From: Frigoribacterium sp. PhB160
GTDB taxonomy: Bacteria > Actinomycetota > Actinomycetes > Actinomycetales > Microbacteriaceae
NCBI RefSeq assembly: GCF_003751785.1
Contig: NZ_RKIE01000003.1
Span: forward strand, 434,001 to 498,000
Direction of reading: 5' to 3'
Length of the DNA stretch: 64,000 bases
Below are positions 23,659 through 32,128 of the stretch, piece by piece (position 1 is the first letter of the stretch; every line of letters begins with the position of its first letter). Both the position numbers and the translations under genes were made by a program. The notes under the pieces are model-generated. The model did no database searches, was not told where the DNA came from, and saw only the letters and a program-made list of their open reading frames with translations.

Positions 23659-24933
23659 TCAGACGCGGGCGCGGGCCTCCGTCAGGGCTGCGCGGTGCTC
23701 GTCGAGCGCCCCCTCCCGTCGCTCGGGGGCGACGTCGTCGAGGCGGTCGAGGAGGCGCAGGGCCGCGTCGAGGACCGCCGGCTGTTCGGCCGCGTAGGTC
23801 CGCACCGCGTGGAGGACGGAGTCGACGAGCTGCTCGACCGTGGGCCAGGACAGCAGCACGACGGGGTGCCCGGCGTCGTCGACGAGCGCCGTGGTCGGCT
23901 CGCCTCGACGCCAGAGCGGGACGAGCACCCCGGCGGACATGTCGAGGGCGCTCACCCCGGTGTACGGGTCGTTGGTGCCGGACGCCAGGCCGCGCACGGC
24001 GATCTCGACCAGCTGCTGCAACGCGAACTCGACGTCGTGCTGGGGCGTCCGCGCCCTGCCGACGACGACCGCCCGGCGGATGCTCGCCACGGCGGCGGAG
24101 GGCACGGGCGTCGAGGTCGTCGCGACCACGTCGCCCGCGATGACGTAGCGGCCGGGCATCGCGACCACGTCGACCACGGTGTCGGCGTCGACGGCCGCGC
24201 GACGGAGCGCCTCGAAGGTCAGCGACTGGACGTAGCCGTCGACGGGGGTCCGGACGACGGAGCCGGACGGCGCGGGAGCCGTGGGCGTGCGCGCCGCGGC
24301 GGTCGTCGAGAGGGCGGGGCGCGCCTCCTTCGTGGTCCCCTCCGGGACGTCGTCGGGGTAGGCGACCGCCGCGACGACGCGTAGGTCGTCCATGACGCGG
24401 CCCTGCAGCGACGTGATCTGCACCGAGGTCGCGATGTGGTGGATGAAGAAGACGAGCACCCCGACGTCGAGCACGCCGATCAGCACGGCCACGTGGACGG
24501 CGATGACGGGCACGAACGCGCTGGCGTCGTCGACCTCGGTGTGGACCGTGCGCATGACGACGATCGCGTAGAGGAACGTCGAGGTGAAGACCGCGAGCAC
24601 CAGCTGGTTGGCGCGGTCGGCCATGAAGTTGCGGACGAGGCGCGGCCCGTAGGTCGACGACGTGGTCGCGAGCACCGAGATGGTGATCGAGAACGAGGTG
24701 CCCGCCACGGTGAGCATCGACGAGCCGATGATCGACAGGATCGACCGGCCGCCCGAGGCGCTGAGAGCGCCGAGGAACGCGACGTCGTCGGTCGCCCCGG
24801 CCGGCAGCGCACGGTCGAGGGCGACGAGCGCCTCGGCGAGGACGACGGCGACGACGCCGAGCAGGGCGGGCAGGAACCAGAACGACTCGCGGAGCCGCAC
24901 CAGCCTGCCGGGGGCGTACGGTCGCGTGGTCAC
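23659..24933 (-). CDS. DUF2254 family membrane protein
   Basis: 424 residues. The N-terminal half has four membrane helices (FWFLPALLGVVAVVLAEAL; a Ser/Thr-rich second one with GSSMLTVAGTSFSITISVLATTSS; and two more to about 165). A cytoplasmic domain of about 250 residues contains DVVAMPGRYVIAGDVV and ALQQLVEIAVRGLASGTNDPYTG, both typical of DUF2254. No biochemical role is established. Starts at a GTG 7 bases after TACGTT (leaderless); likely operon with nei downstream. Confidence 0.85.
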   Translation of the reverse strand: MTTRPYAPGRLVRLRESFWFLPALLGVVAVVLAEALVALDRALPAGATDDVAFLGALSASGGRSILSIIGSSMLTVAGTSFSITISVLATTSSTYGPRLVRNFMADRANQLVLAVFTSTFLYAIVVMRTVHTEVDDASAFVPVIAVHVAVLIGVLDVGVLVFFIHHIATSVQITSLQGRVMDDLRVVAAVAYPDDVPEGTTKEARPALSTTAAARTPTAPAPSGSVVRTPVDGYVQSLTFEALRRAAVDADTVVDVVAMPGRYVIAGDVVATTSTPVPSAAVASIRRAVVVGRARTPQHDVEFALQQLVEIAVRGLASGTNDPYTGVSALDMSAGVLVPLWRRGEPTTALVDDAGHPVVLLSWPTVEQLVDSVLHAVRTYAAEQPAVLDAALRLLDRLDDVAPERREGALDEHRAALTEARARV

Positions 24934-24940
24934 GGGCTCG

Positions 24941-24946
24941 AACGTA
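24941..24946 (-). promoter_or_regulatory. Leaderless -10 of the DUF2254 gene
   Basis: Minus-strand TACGTT, 7-base spacer, GTG at 24933. Confidence 0.55.
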
Positions 24947-25003
24947 TCCCGGACCGCCGACGTCGGGCCGTTCCGCTCGTCGCGGCGACCCCGCCCGCCG
25001 GGC

Positions 25004-25270
25004 TCAGTTCTGGGGAGGGATGGTCGCGAACTCGTCGCTGTACTTCGGGTCGGGCTCGGACGGGGTCGACGAGGTCGAGGGGTCGACCGGCACGTCGACG
25101 GTCGGCTCCGGGGTCGCGGGCTCGGGGGTGCTCGAGGGAGTCACCGCCGTGGGGGAGACGGTGACGACGGGATCGTCCTCGGGTGAGCCGCAGCCGGTCA
25201 GCAGTCCTGCCGCCGCCACGATCGTCGCGGCGCTCGCCGCGGCCTTCGTCACCCTCGCCCTGATCCCCAT
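25004..25270 (-). CDS. Small secreted lipoprotein, 88 aa
   Basis: Signal peptide MGIRARVTKAAASAATIVAA ending in lipobox LLTGC near residue 27, then a Thr/Pro/Ser/Val-rich disordered tail (PEPATPEPTVDVPVD) without a folded domain. It would be a lipid-anchored flexible peptide on the outer face of the membrane. I chose the ATG at 25270, not 25297, because TAGGCT lies 7 bases before it. Function unknown. Confidence 0.65.
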   Translation of the reverse strand: MGIRARVTKAAASAATIVAAAGLLTGCGSPEDDPVVTVSPTAVTPSSTPEPATPEPTVDVPVDPSTSSTPSEPDPKYSDEFATIPPQN

Positions 25271-25277
25271 GTGCCCG

Positions 25278-25283
25278 AGCCTA
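25278..25283 (-). promoter_or_regulatory. Leaderless -10 of the small lipoprotein
   Basis: Minus-strand TAGGCT, 7-base spacer, ATG at 25270. Confidence 0.6.
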
Positions 25284-25373
25284 CGCACGCCCGGCACCGG
25301 TGTCGCCGTCGCCCTCGACGACCTGCGGGACGGGTCCTGCCGACGGCGCCGCGCCTCCCACGGTCGACGGCCC

Positions 25374-25670
25374 TCAGACCACGGCGACCAGCGTCCACGC
25401 CCCGCCGTCGCGACGCAGCACGCGTCCCGACCGCACGTCGGCGAGGTCGCCCACGGTCGCCTCGACCACGGCGCCGATCGCGACCGCCACGTCGTCGTCG
25501 GGCGACGTGTAGCGCACGACGAGCTGCGGCTCGCCGCGCAGCACCATCACGTCTCGGGCCTCGACCGTCGTCAGCTCGGCCGCCGAGTCGGCGGCGCGCG
25601 GCAGCAGCTGATCGGGCGGCACCCCCGGCCGGAGGGTGCCGACGGACAGGGCGACGCGGTACGAGGGCAT
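25374..25670 (-). CDS. Hypothetical protein, 98 aa
   Basis: Unrecognised. Compact alpha/beta protein (MPSYRVALSVGTLRPGVPPDQLLPRAAD...) with no membrane segment, perhaps a small ligand-binding or dimeric fold. TTGGAT lies 6 bases before the ATG and may be a leaderless -10. Divergent from the transglutaminase gene. Confidence 0.6.
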   Translation of the reverse strand: MPSYRVALSVGTLRPGVPPDQLLPRAADSAAELTTVEARDVMVLRGEPQLVVRYTSPDDDVAVAIGAVVEATVGDLADVRSGRVLRRDGGAWTLVAVV

Positions 25671-25754
25671 GCCCCGATCCAAGTCCCTGCCACCGACATC
25701 CGCGGTGGACGCGACGTGTCCACGCCGCGAAACATGCCCGACGCACGACGCTGG

Positions 25755-25760
25755 CATGAT
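25755..25760 (+). promoter_or_regulatory. Possible leaderless -10 of the transglutaminase gene
   Basis: CATGAT, 6-base spacer, ATG at 25767. The first base differs from TANNNT. Confidence 0.4.
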
Positions 25761-25766
25761 CCGGGC

Positions 25767-26564
25767 ATGAGGCGCAGCGCGTTCACCCATCTCGAGTTCG
25801 ACGTCGACGGCCCGGCCGAGTTCGTCCTGTCGGTCGCCGCGGCGCGGCTCTACGACCCGATCGACGAGGAGGCGCTGGTCGTCACCCAGGACGGCTCGCC
25901 CCTCGCGGTGCGCGAGGTCGACGACCGCCACGGCACCCGCCTGCACCTCTGCGAGGTCGAGGCCGGACGGGTCGTCGTCGACTACCGGGTCGTCGTGGAG
26001 GGTCGCTTGGACCCTCCCGAGCAGGAGGAGATCGACCTCGTCCGCTACCGCCGCCCGAGCCGCTACTGCGAGTCGGACACGCTCTTCCCGACCGCGCGCG
26101 CCGAGTTCCGCGGCCTGGCGGGCCGCGAGCTGCTCGCCGCGGTCAGCTCGTGGGTGGGCTCCCGCCTCGCCTACGTGCCGGGGGCCAGCGCCCCCACCGA
26201 CGGCGCGGTGCAGACCCTGCTCGACCGGCAGGGCGTCTGCCGCGACTACGCGCACCTCGTCATCGCGCTGCTCCGCGCCCTCGACGTGCCGGCCCGGCTG
26301 GTGTCGGTCTACGCCCCGGGGCTCTCGCCGATGGACTTCCACGCGGTCGCCGAGGCCTGGGTCGACGGGGCCTGGCACGTGGTCGACGCGACGGCGCTGG
26401 CACCGCGGCAGACGCTGCTCCGCATCGCGACGGGACGGGACGCCTCCGACACGGCGTTCCTGTCGAGCTACGGCGGCGCCGTGCGCATCGCGGCGATGGA
26501 GGTCGGCGCGGTCGCCGACGTGCTGCCGACGGACGACGTGACCGCCTTCGTCAGCCTCGGCTGA
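25767..26564 (+). CDS. Transglutaminase-like cysteine protease family protein
   Basis: 265 residues, cytoplasmic. An N-terminal beta domain (residues 1-100) precedes the transglutaminase core. The triad is visible: Cys in GVCRDYAHL near 158, His in MDFHAVAEAWVDG near 192, Asp in WHVVDATAL near 206. The group includes stand-alone actinobacterial enzymes of unknown substrate, often likened to peptidases. Monocistronic, convergent with zwf. Confidence 0.85.
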   Translation: MRRSAFTHLEFDVDGPAEFVLSVAAARLYDPIDEEALVVTQDGSPLAVREVDDRHGTRLHLCEVEAGRVVVDYRVVVEGRLDPPEQEEIDLVRYRRPSRYCESDTLFPTARAEFRGLAGRELLAAVSSWVGSRLAYVPGASAPTDGAVQTLLDRQGVCRDYAHLVIALLRALDVPARLVSVYAPGLSPMDFHAVAEAWVDGAWHVVDATALAPRQTLLRIATGRDASDTAFLSSYGGAVRIAAMEVGAVADVLPTDDVTAFVSLG

Positions 26565-26688
26565 CCCGGCGGGCCGACCCGCGCCTCCGGGACTCCGGTC
26601 CTGCCGCCGCCCGAGGCGCACGTGCTGCGCGCCTCGAGGGAGAGGGGGGCAGCGAGCGGGAGCGGGGCAGCGAGCGCTCAGCGGCGGG

Positions 26689-28125
26689 TCAGCACGACTC
26701 CTCGGCGACGGCCGCGCGGGCGGCGGGCTCGTCCTGCTCCGAGCCGGCGGGCCACGACGACGGCCCGGCCGAGCCGGCGGGGTACTCGTCGAGCGGCACG
26801 TCGCCCGCCGTCCACGCCTGGACGACCGGGGTGATGATGCGCCAGCACTCCTCGGCCGAGTCGCCGCGCACCGAGAGGGTCGGGTCGTCGTCGAGGATGC
26901 CCTCGAGCACCTCGCCGTACGCCGTCAGGTCGGACGCCCCGAAGTCGGTGTGCAGCGCGGCCCGCGACAGGTCGTAGGCGTCGCCCGGGCCGTTGACGTT
27001 GAGCTCGAGCGACATCTCGTCGGGGCTGATCGAGATGCGGAGGCGGTCGGGGGTGCCGCCGCCGGTGAACTCGCGGGGCACGTGGGTCGGCGGGCGGAAG
27101 GTGATCGCGATCTCGCGGCGCCGCGAGGCGAGCGCCTTGCCCGAGCGCAGCAGGATCGGCACGCCGGCCCATCGCCAGTTCGCGACCTCGACGACGACCT
27201 CGGCGAGCGTCTCGGTCTCGAGCGACGGGTCGACGCCCTTCTCGTCGGCGTAGGCGGGCAGGTCGCGGCCGTCGACGGTGCCGGCGGCGTAGCGGGCCCG
27301 GCGGGTGTGGTGCGCGGGGTCGTCGCCCCAGACGCGGGTCGCGCGCAGCACGAGCTCCTTCTCGTCGCGGAGGTCGGGCGCCGTCAGCGTGGCCGGGGCG
27401 TTCATCGTGAGCACGGCCATGACCTGCAGCAGGTGGCTCTGGATCATGTCGGCCATCGCGCCGGCGTGGTCGTAGTAGCGGGCGCGGTTCTCGAGGCCGA
27501 GCTCCTCGTCGTAGACGATCTCGATGCTCTCGACGTGCTGGTTGTTGAGCATCGGCTCGATCAGGCGGTTCGCGAACCGGAGGCCGAGCAGGTTCAGCAC
27601 CGTCGACCGCCCGAGGAAGTGGTCGACCCGGTGCACCTGGTCCTCGGGCACCAGCTCGAGCACCTGCCGGTTGAGGGCCTCGGCCGACTCGAGGTCGGTG
27701 CCGAACGGCTTCTCGAGGGCGAGCGAGGTGCCCTCGGGCAGGTCGACGTCCCCCAGCGCCTGGCACGCCCTCGCCGTGATGGCCGGCGGCAGGGCGAAGT
27801 AGATCGAGGGAGGCGCGGAGCAGGCCTCGACCAGCGTGGTCAGGCCCGCGGCCTCGGTGACGTCGGCCGTGATGTAGCGCGTCGACTCCAGCAGGGCGTC
27901 CACGGCCGGCCCGCCGGCGTCGACCGAGGCGAACGAGTCGCGGACGCGCTGGGTCCACTCGGCGTCGGTGTACTCCTCGACGCCGGCGCCGATCAGCTCG
28001 ACGCGGCGCCCGGGCTCGTGGGCGAGCAGCCCGCCGAGGCCCGGCATGAGCAGCCGCGCGGCGAGGTCGCCGCTCGCGCCGAGGATGAGCAGGGTGGCGG
28101 GCTGGGGCGCACTCGTCGACGTCAT
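26689..28125 (-). CDS. zwf: Glucose-6-phosphate 1-dehydrogenase
   Basis: 478 residues; oxidises glucose-6-phosphate to 6-phosphogluconolactone with NADP, the entry step of the oxidative pentose phosphate pathway. Nucleotide motif LLILGASGDLAARLL near 13-26. EKPFGTDLESA and the active-site segment RVDHFLGRSTVLNLL near 170. It stands alone, not beside tal, tkt, opcA or pgl as in many actinobacterial pentose-phosphate operons, so it may be a second copy. The ATG at 28125 lies 7 bases after TACCGT; an in-frame start further up (28146) is less likely. Confidence 0.9.
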   Translation of the reverse strand: MTSTSAPQPATLLILGASGDLAARLLMPGLGGLLAHEPGRRVELIGAGVEEYTDAEWTQRVRDSFASVDAGGPAVDALLESTRYITADVTEAAGLTTLVEACSAPPSIYFALPPAITARACQALGDVDLPEGTSLALEKPFGTDLESAEALNRQVLELVPEDQVHRVDHFLGRSTVLNLLGLRFANRLIEPMLNNQHVESIEIVYDEELGLENRARYYDHAGAMADMIQSHLLQVMAVLTMNAPATLTAPDLRDEKELVLRATRVWGDDPAHHTRRARYAAGTVDGRDLPAYADEKGVDPSLETETLAEVVVEVANWRWAGVPILLRSGKALASRRREIAITFRPPTHVPREFTGGGTPDRLRISISPDEMSLELNVNGPGDAYDLSRAALHTDFGASDLTAYGEVLEGILDDDPTLSVRGDSAEECWRIITPVVQAWTAGDVPLDEYPAGSAGPSSWPAGSEQDEPAARAAVAEESC

Positions 28126-28132
28126 GCCCTGC

Positions 28133-28138
28133 ACGGTA
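28133..28138 (-). promoter_or_regulatory. Leaderless -10 of zwf
   Basis: Minus-strand TACCGT, 7-base spacer, ATG at 28125. Confidence 0.55.
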
Positions 28139-28384
28139 GACCGCACGCGCGGCGTGCGGCCCCCTCGCGCGCCCCGGCGACGGCGTCAGCGGGGCCCGGC
28201 GCCATCGTCGACGCGACGGGCGGGACCGCCCTCGGGACGGGGAGGCGCGGTGTCGGACCACGGAGGACGCTCGGCCACGAGACGCCCCGCCTCGACCGCA
28301 CCCTCGGCTTCCGCAGCGCGGGCCGGTGGTCGCACGGGTGGGCCGAGGCGACGTGGCTGGTCGGCGGCCCCCAAGTCTGACGGG

Positions 28385-29476
28385 GTGGCCGCCGGGGGAC
28401 GGCCACGAGGGGGAGACACGATCCTGCAGAAAGCCGTGCCGCCGTCGCTCAGCGAGGCGTACGAGCAGCCCCACTTCGACCGGGTCGCCGTCTACGTCAC
28501 GCTCGCCGCCGCCGTGCACTGGGCCGAGACGCCGGCCGACATCTTCCGGGCACACGCGCTCGGCTGCCCGGGCACCATCTTCCGGGCACACGCGCTCGGC
28601 TGCCCGGGCACCGAGTTCTCGCCCGACCTGCCGTACGTCGACGTGATGCGCTTCGAGAGCACGGGCGCCCTGCTGCTCGAGCAGGCCGTCGGCGGGCCCG
28701 ACCGCGAGACGCAGCGGCGCACCGGAGGCCCGTTCCTCGAGCACCCGCCGTTCACGGGAAGCGGCTTCACCGGCGACCCCGAGCACGTCGTGCCCGTGTC
28801 GTGGCTGCCCCACCGTCGCGTGCCGGCCGGAGCCGAGCTGTACCGGAAGGCCGCCGACGGGTCGAGCACCTACCGCGGGCGGTTCGTGTCGGCCGCCCAC
28901 GGCTGGGAGTTCGTCGACGCCGTCGAGCGGGGCCGCGTCCGCCAGCCGCGCACGGTCGACCGCCGCGTGGGCGGGCTGGCCCGCGTCGGCGGCGTCGTCG
29001 ACGTCGCCGACCTCGTGGACGACGGCGCGACCGTCGTCCTCGCCCGCCAGGGCGGGCGTCCGGAGGGGGACGGCTGGACGCCGACGACGCCGGGCATGTG
29101 GGCGCGCAGCGTCCCGGCGTCCGACGTCGACGAGTACTCCGAGATCGACGTGCGCGTGCAGCACGAGGGGGCGGACTTCCGCGTCGTCGGCGAGTTCACC
29201 GACGACGGTGGCGGCACGCGGCTCATCGGGATCTACATGGGGCACGACGCGGAGTTCGCCGAGGCCCGGGGCTTCATCCGCACCGAGGCGGGGGTCTACG
29301 AGCGTGAGCTGCCGCCGGAGCTGCTGGCCGGGGCGACGACGCGCCAGACGCAGCTGCGCGGCTGGCCGGGCACGACCCCCGCGGCGGCCGTGTCGTCCGC
29401 CGATCGACGGCCGCGCGGCCGTGACGAGCGAGGCTCGTCCGGTGGCTCGTGGTGGTCGAGGCTCCGCCGGTCGTGA
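28385..29476 (+). CDS. Hypothetical protein with a perfect 12-residue tandem duplication
   Basis: About 363 residues if the GTG at 28385 is used. A strong GAGGGGGAG site at 28408-28415 instead points to a start near 28424 (CTG) or a short way downstream (GTG 28436), so the start is uncertain. No family recognised. Residues ~53-64 and 65-76 are identical (IFRAHALGCPGT twice). The second half has a WTPTTPGMWARSVPASDVDEYSEID region and a basic, Ser/Gly-rich tail. No signal peptide or membrane helix. Coding statistics look real. Confidence 0.6.
   Translation: MAAGGRPRGGDTILQKAVPPSLSEAYEQPHFDRVAVYVTLAAAVHWAETPADIFRAHALGCPGTIFRAHALGCPGTEFSPDLPYVDVMRFESTGALLLEQAVGGPDRETQRRTGGPFLEHPPFTGSGFTGDPEHVVPVSWLPHRRVPAGAELYRKAADGSSTYRGRFVSAAHGWEFVDAVERGRVRQPRTVDRRVGGLARVGGVVDVADLVDDGATVVLARQGGRPEGDGWTPTTPGMWARSVPASDVDEYSEIDVRVQHEGADFRVVGEFTDDGGGTRLIGIYMGHDAEFAEARGFIRTEAGVYERELPPELLAGATTRQTQLRGWPGTTPAAAVSSADRRPRGRDERGSSGGSWWSRLRRS
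28541..28612 (+). repeat. Perfect 36-bp tandem duplication inside a gene
   Basis: Bases 28541-28576 and 28577-28612 are identical and in frame, adding 12 residues to the hypothetical protein. Absence of any difference means a recent event, or an assembly artefact. Confidence 0.95.
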
Positions 29477-29486
29477 GGCCGGCGCC

Positions 29487-30221
29487 TCAGCGACGCCTCG
29501 TCGGCCGCACCGAGACGACCTCGGCCGTGGCCCCGTGCGGCAGGTCGACGACCAGCCGCACCGCGTCGGCGACGGACTGCGCCTCGAGGTAGAGCGACGG
29601 GTCGTACGTGCCGCCCTCCTTCTCGACGAGTTCGTGCTGCATGTCGGTGTCGACGCGGCCGGGGTGCACCGAGCTGACGCGGACGCCGTGCGGGCGCTCC
29701 TCCTCGCGCAGGGCGTCGGTCACGGCCCGCAGCGCGAACTTGCTCGCCGCGTACGTGCTCGCGCCCGCCCCGGCCGTGAAGCCCGAGCCGCTGTTGATCG
29801 CGATGACCGTGCCCTCGGCGGCCCTCAGCGCCGGCAGCAGCTGCCGCGTCACCTCGGCGACGGCGAACACGTTGACCTCGAACACCCGGCGCCACTCGTC
29901 GAGCGTGGTCGTCTCGATCGTGTCGCCGCCGATCACGCCGGCCGCGTGCACGAGGACGTCGAGCCGGTCGAGCTCGGGCACGACGATGCCGGGCGTACGG
30001 GTGCCGGGCGTGCCGGTGCCGGGCCCGCTGGTGCCGGGCGTGCCGACGACGCCGGCCCCGAGGTCGGCGGCCCACACCGAGGCCGACGGGAGCTGGGCGG
30101 CGATCGCGGCCAGCGCCTCCTCGTCTCGTCCGTGGAGGACGACGTGGTGGTCGCGGGCGAGGTCGCGGGCCACGGCCAGGCCGATGCCGCGGGTGGATCC
30201 GGTCACGAGGGCGGTCTTCAT
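29487..30221 (-). CDS. Short-chain dehydrogenase/reductase with GTPGT insert
   Basis: 244 residues, NAD(P)-dependent. The cofactor motif VTGSTRGIG is at about 6-14; NAAG is replaced by HAAGV near 93; catalytic YAASK is near 156. Between strand 3 and strand 4 (about 56-80) sits a low-complexity insert, GTPGTSGPGTGTPGTRTPG, encoded by GTGCCGGGC-like units at 30000-30050, not normal for the fold. No adjacent pathway genes, so the substrate is unknown. Confidence 0.85.
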   Translation of the reverse strand: MKTALVTGSTRGIGLAVARDLARDHHVVLHGRDEEALAAIAAQLPSASVWAADLGAGVVGTPGTSGPGTGTPGTRTPGIVVPELDRLDVLVHAAGVIGGDTIETTTLDEWRRVFEVNVFAVAEVTRQLLPALRAAEGTVIAINSGSGFTAGAGASTYAASKFALRAVTDALREEERPHGVRVSSVHPGRVDTDMQHELVEKEGGTYDPSLYLEAQSVADAVRLVVDLPHGATAEVVSVRPTRRR

Positions 30222-30253
30222 CGCCCCAGTCTGCCGGGGCGGCCCGGTGCCGG

Positions 30254-30613
30254 TCACGCCAGGGGGTCGTGGCCCCAGTTCATGAGCGACCAGCGCCACG
30301 GGGTGTCGGTGACGTCGCCCGAGGGCCGCTGCGCCGCGTGCCGGGCCACGTAGCCGTGCACCTTCGACATGTGCGCCCAGTCGCCGTCGGTGAGGTCGGC
30401 CTTCTTCGCGCGGAGGATCCGGACGATGTGGCGACCGCTGTCGTGGCCGACCGACTCGCCGGTGCCCTTCGAGTGCTGCCCGACGTCCTTCGACTCGTCG
30501 GTGCCGAGCCACTCCTCGAGCCGGGAGGCGGTCATGTTCACGACGTCGTGGAAGTCGTCCCAGGTCTGTTGCCTGTCGTCGTCGCTGCTGTTCTTCTTCG
30601 TGCTGTCGGCCAT
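30254..30613 (-). CDS. DUF3140 family protein
   Basis: 119 residues. TWDDFHDVVNMTASRLEEWLGTDESKDVGQ and SVGHDSGRHIVRILRAKKADLTDGDWAHMSKVHGYVARH match DUF3140. Small helical protein of unknown function. The frame continues far upstream but only this part is conserved. CATCAT lies 7 bases before the ATG and could be a leaderless -10. Follows a hypothetical gene after 35 bases, same strand. Confidence 0.8.
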   Translation of the reverse strand: MADSTKKNSSDDDRQQTWDDFHDVVNMTASRLEEWLGTDESKDVGQHSKGTGESVGHDSGRHIVRILRAKKADLTDGDWAHMSKVHGYVARHAAQRPSGDVTDTPWRWSLMNWGHDPLA

Positions 30614-30648
30614 GCGGGCGATGATGCCCCCGCCCGCTCGGAGCCGCC

Positions 30649-31089
30649 TCAGCGGACGACGGGGATCGGCCCGGTGAGCTGGGGGACGTCGCGGTCGCTG
30701 AGCAGCCAGTGCTCGCGCGTGGAGGTGACGAGGAAGGCGAGCGGCCCGGGGCGGCAGACGACGAGCGCGCCGCCCGCCTGGTGGAGCACGCCGTCGAGCG
30801 CGCCGCCGAGGTCGCGGTCGTCCTCGGCGCCGGAGGCGGAGAGCACCGAGCAGCGGCCCTCGGCGCCCATCGCCTGCAGCAGGCGGCGGATGCCCTCGGG
30901 GTCGCTGCGGTCGGGGCCGAGCGGGTGGGCCGCGCCCATGTCGACCCAGTCGACCGACTCGGTCAGGGCCGCCAGCGCGTCGTGCGAGGCGCCCGGGTCG
31001 TCGGTGGCGACCGACTGCACGACGTCGCGTCGGTGCGGGGCCGCGAAGGCCTCGAGTGCTGCGATCACGGGTTCGGGGAGCGACGCCAC
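30649..31089 (-). CDS. Hypothetical protein, 146 aa
   Basis: Unrecognised. Soluble alpha/beta protein (MASLPEPVIAALEAFAAPHRRDVV...), with a central acidic loop and a C-terminal half of short strands (GALVVCRPGPLAFLVTS). GTG start at 31089 with GGAGG about 6 bases upstream. Same direction as the DUF3140 gene, possible operon. Confidence 0.6.
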   Translation of the reverse strand: MASLPEPVIAALEAFAAPHRRDVVQSVATDDPGASHDALAALTESVDWVDMGAAHPLGPDRSDPEGIRRLLQAMGAEGRCSVLSASGAEDDRDLGGALDGVLHQAGGALVVCRPGPLAFLVTSTREHWLLSDRDVPQLTGPIPVVR

Positions 31090-31234
31090 GAAGCCTCCTC
31101 AGGGTCGGAGGGTCCATCGTCCCACGAACGGGCCACGGCCCGCGGGCCACGGTCGCGGGCGCGGTCGCCGGGGGTGCGGGCCGCGCCGCGCCCGACGTGC
31201 GTGGCGTGCGCCCGCGGGCTGGGAGGATGGCCGG

Positions 31235-32128
31235 GTGAACGCACCCACCGCGCAGCCGGCCCTCGGGCTCCTCCTCGACGTCGACGGCCCGATCGCCAGC
31301 CCGGTCACCCGCAGCATCGCGATCCCGGCGATCACTCGCGACCTCGTGGCGCTCGCCGCGGCGGGCGTGCCGGTCGTCTTCAACACGGGCCGCTCCGACG
31401 CGTTCATCCGCGACGAGGTCGTCGGCCCGCTGATCGCCGCGGGGCTGCCGGCCGGCGCGCGCGTGCACGGCGTCTGCGAGAAGGGCGCGTCGTGGTTCTC
31501 GATCGGGCCCGAGCACAGCCCGGGCGGCATGAGCGAGGTGCAGGTCGACGAGACGCTCGCCATGCCCGCCGACTTCGCCGCCGAGATGGAGCAGCTCGTC
31601 GCCGACGAGTGGTCCGACCTCGTCTTCTTCGACCGCACCAAGCGCGCGATGGTGTCGATCGAGCAGCTGACCACGGTCGCCTCGGCGGCCTACCTCGCGC
31701 GCCAGCGCGCCCTCGACGAGCAGGCGATGGAGGCGCTGGTCCGCCGGGGTCTCGGGGTGCGACGCCTCGACGACGTGCGACCGGACGCGGCGGGCGAGGT
31801 GCAGTGGCGCGTCGACCCCACGATCATCTCGACCGACGTCGAGTCGGTGCACCTCGGCAAGGACCGAGGCGCCGAGCGCGCCCTCGAGCTGCTCGACGCC
31901 GACGGCGCCCGGCCCCTCGCCTGGCGCACCGTCGGCGACTCGCGCAGCGACTACGCCATGGCCGACTGGCTGCACGCGCAAGGGCACGAGGTCGCGCACG
32001 TCGACGTGCGCCCGGCCGACGGGGTGCCGAGCACCCCGTACCCGGTGCTGACGAGCGCGACCGGGGCGATCCACGACGAGGCCGGGGCGGAGTTCCTGGC
32101 GGGCTGGGCGGCGCAGCTCCTCGGCTGA
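31235..32128 (+). CDS. HAD-superfamily hydrolase (Cof-like, type IIB)
   Basis: 297 residues, cytoplasmic phosphatase. Motif I is LLLDVDGPI near 15 (nucleophile Asp and acid Asp). Motif II Thr is in VFNTGRSD. Lys is in HLGKDRGAE, motif III. GDSRSDYAMA near 235 is motif IV. The cap sits between motifs II and III, as in type II HADs that act on sugar phosphates. GTG start 31235 with GGGAGGA upstream. Substrate unknown. Confidence 0.82.
   Translation: MNAPTAQPALGLLLDVDGPIASPVTRSIAIPAITRDLVALAAAGVPVVFNTGRSDAFIRDEVVGPLIAAGLPAGARVHGVCEKGASWFSIGPEHSPGGMSEVQVDETLAMPADFAAEMEQLVADEWSDLVFFDRTKRAMVSIEQLTTVASAAYLARQRALDEQAMEALVRRGLGVRRLDDVRPDAAGEVQWRVDPTIISTDVESVHLGKDRGAERALELLDADGARPLAWRTVGDSRSDYAMADWLHAQGHEVAHVDVRPADGVPSTPYPVLTSATGAIHDEAGAEFLAGWAAQLLG

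Noticed and set aside
28385-29476. TNT-type NADase toxin domain in the hypothetical protein
   Set aside because: The WTPTTPGMWARSVPASD stretch looked suggestive, but the order and spacing of TNT motifs do not fit and no immunity gene follows.
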